A stretch of 23,983 nucleotides of DNA from Gammaproteobacteria bacterium (GTDB taxonomy: Bacteria > Pseudomonadota > Gammaproteobacteria > DAOWEP01), in the NCBI GenBank assembly GCA_030638455.1, contig DAOWEP010000134.1, positions 1-23,983 of the forward strand. The letters are read 5' to 3'. A program made the position numbers and the translations under genes. Below the pieces are notes generated by a model. That model searched no databases. It saw only the letters and a list, made by a program, of their open reading frames with translations, and was not told where the DNA came from. Positions 23,501 through 23,983 of the stretch are shown here, piece by piece (the stretch's first letter is position 1; every line of letters begins with the position of its first letter).

Positions 23501-23526
23501 GTTTCTGGAGAGAAGATTTTCGTACA

Positions 23527-23983
23527 ATGTGGCTTCCAAAAAGAATGCTATCACTAAAAAGAAAAATACTGGTTGTACTGGTAAAGGGAATGGTAATGGT
23601 TTTCCTGTGCTTCCCGGCGTATTCGGACGATGTATTACAGGAGATCAATACGCTCGCAAAAAGTGGAGCGCCAGGCCTTGCATTGCAGGTGCTGGATCGC
23701 CATCAGCCTGATCCGCATTTGAAGACGAAGGAATGGATTCAGTGGGAGCGTAAGCGGATAGATCTGTATGCACAGCAAAATAACTGGGATGCTGCGATCA
23801 ATCGGCTTGTTTTGCTACAACAGCAATATAAGCAAGGCAGCCTGCCAGAATCTTTCCTGCACTGGATGCAGGAAAAGCAGGCGATAGCCTATATCAATAT
23901 AAATCAGGGTGAACAGGCGCTTGCTGTGTTAAGGGAATTGATTTGGAAAGGCAATCAGGATCATGACAGGGAAAGCTTCTCTC
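23527..23983 (+). CDS. Secreted TPR-like protein, 3' end beyond the window
   Basis: An open frame of at least 152 codons that runs off the window. The N-terminus has positive charges followed by a hydrophobic run (ILVVLVKGMVMVFLCF) and a likely cleavage site PAYS-DD, so the product should be periplasmic. The rest is helical with TPR-like pairs, such as NTLAKSGAPGLALQVLDRH and INQGEQALAVLRELIWKG. I cannot name it. ATG at 23527 has GGAGAGAAG 11 or more bases upstream; ATG at 23545 is an alternative that keeps the signal peptide. A TACAAT hexamer overlaps the first ATG and, if it is a -10, would favour the later start. Confidence 0.7.
   Translation, partial: MWLPKRMLSLKRKILVVLVKGMVMVFLCFPAYSDDVLQEINTLAKSGAPGLALQVLDRHQPDPHLKTKEWIQWERKRIDLYAQQNNWDAAINRLVLLQQQYKQGSLPESFLHWMQEKQAIAYININQGEQALAVLRELIWKGNQDHDRESFS

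Overview
The window reads as a chromosome segment of a gammaproteobacterium, moderately AT-rich and probably free-living. Three things point there: a complete EF-P beta-lysylation locus (epmB, efp, epmA), a close MapZ-type PilZ protein, and the order ypjD - ffh - rpsP - rimM - trmD - rplS. I cannot name genus or species. No rRNA, tRNA, CRISPR array, phage module or IS transposase was found. The only mobile-looking item is a 144-bp palindromic, MITE-like element.

Layout. 1-600: a GNAT acetyltransferase. 601-2412 (-): a 603-aa protein with a split PilZ domain. 2521-5266: the EF-P modification locus, epmB divergent from efp-epmA. 5347-9242 (-): a 1048-aa fusion of a nucleotide-transporter-like (NTT/MFS-type) membrane domain, HEAT-like repeats and a C-terminal cyclic-nucleotide-binding domain, coupled by ATGA overlap to a secreted FN3-like protein. 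9373-11431 (-): a tight sco - pcuAC - psd run joining copper delivery to cytochrome oxidase with phosphatidylethanolamine synthesis. 11589-12515 (+): prmB. 12531-13542 (-): an FHA protein followed by a MapZ-like c-di-GMP receptor, with a promoter overlapping tandem GTTATAAC palindromes. 13788-16141 (-): corB and ypjD, separated by the MITE-like element. 16491-17261 (+): a metallo-beta-lactamase-fold protein resembling class II cyclic-nucleotide phosphodiesterases. 17374-18735 (+): ffh. 18811-21081 (-): a membrane sensor histidine kinase with a degenerate receiver domain. 21345-23355 (+): the rpsP-rimM-trmD-rplS operon with a sigma70-like promoter and a strong intrinsic terminator. From 23527 (+): the start of a secreted TPR-like protein cut by the window edge.

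How the genes relate. Much of the region is translation housekeeping: EF-P and its modification, L3 methylation by PrmB, SRP, S16/L19, RimM and TrmD. Between these blocks sit several signalling proteins: two PilZ proteins, an FHA protein, a CNB-domain transporter, a putative cyclic-nucleotide phosphodiesterase and a histidine kinase. The least conventional locus is the transporter-HEAT-CNB fusion with its secreted partner. A weak intrinsic terminator separates it from psd, so it may be its own transcription unit. Its function, and whether it carries nucleotides at all, cannot be decided from sequence alone.
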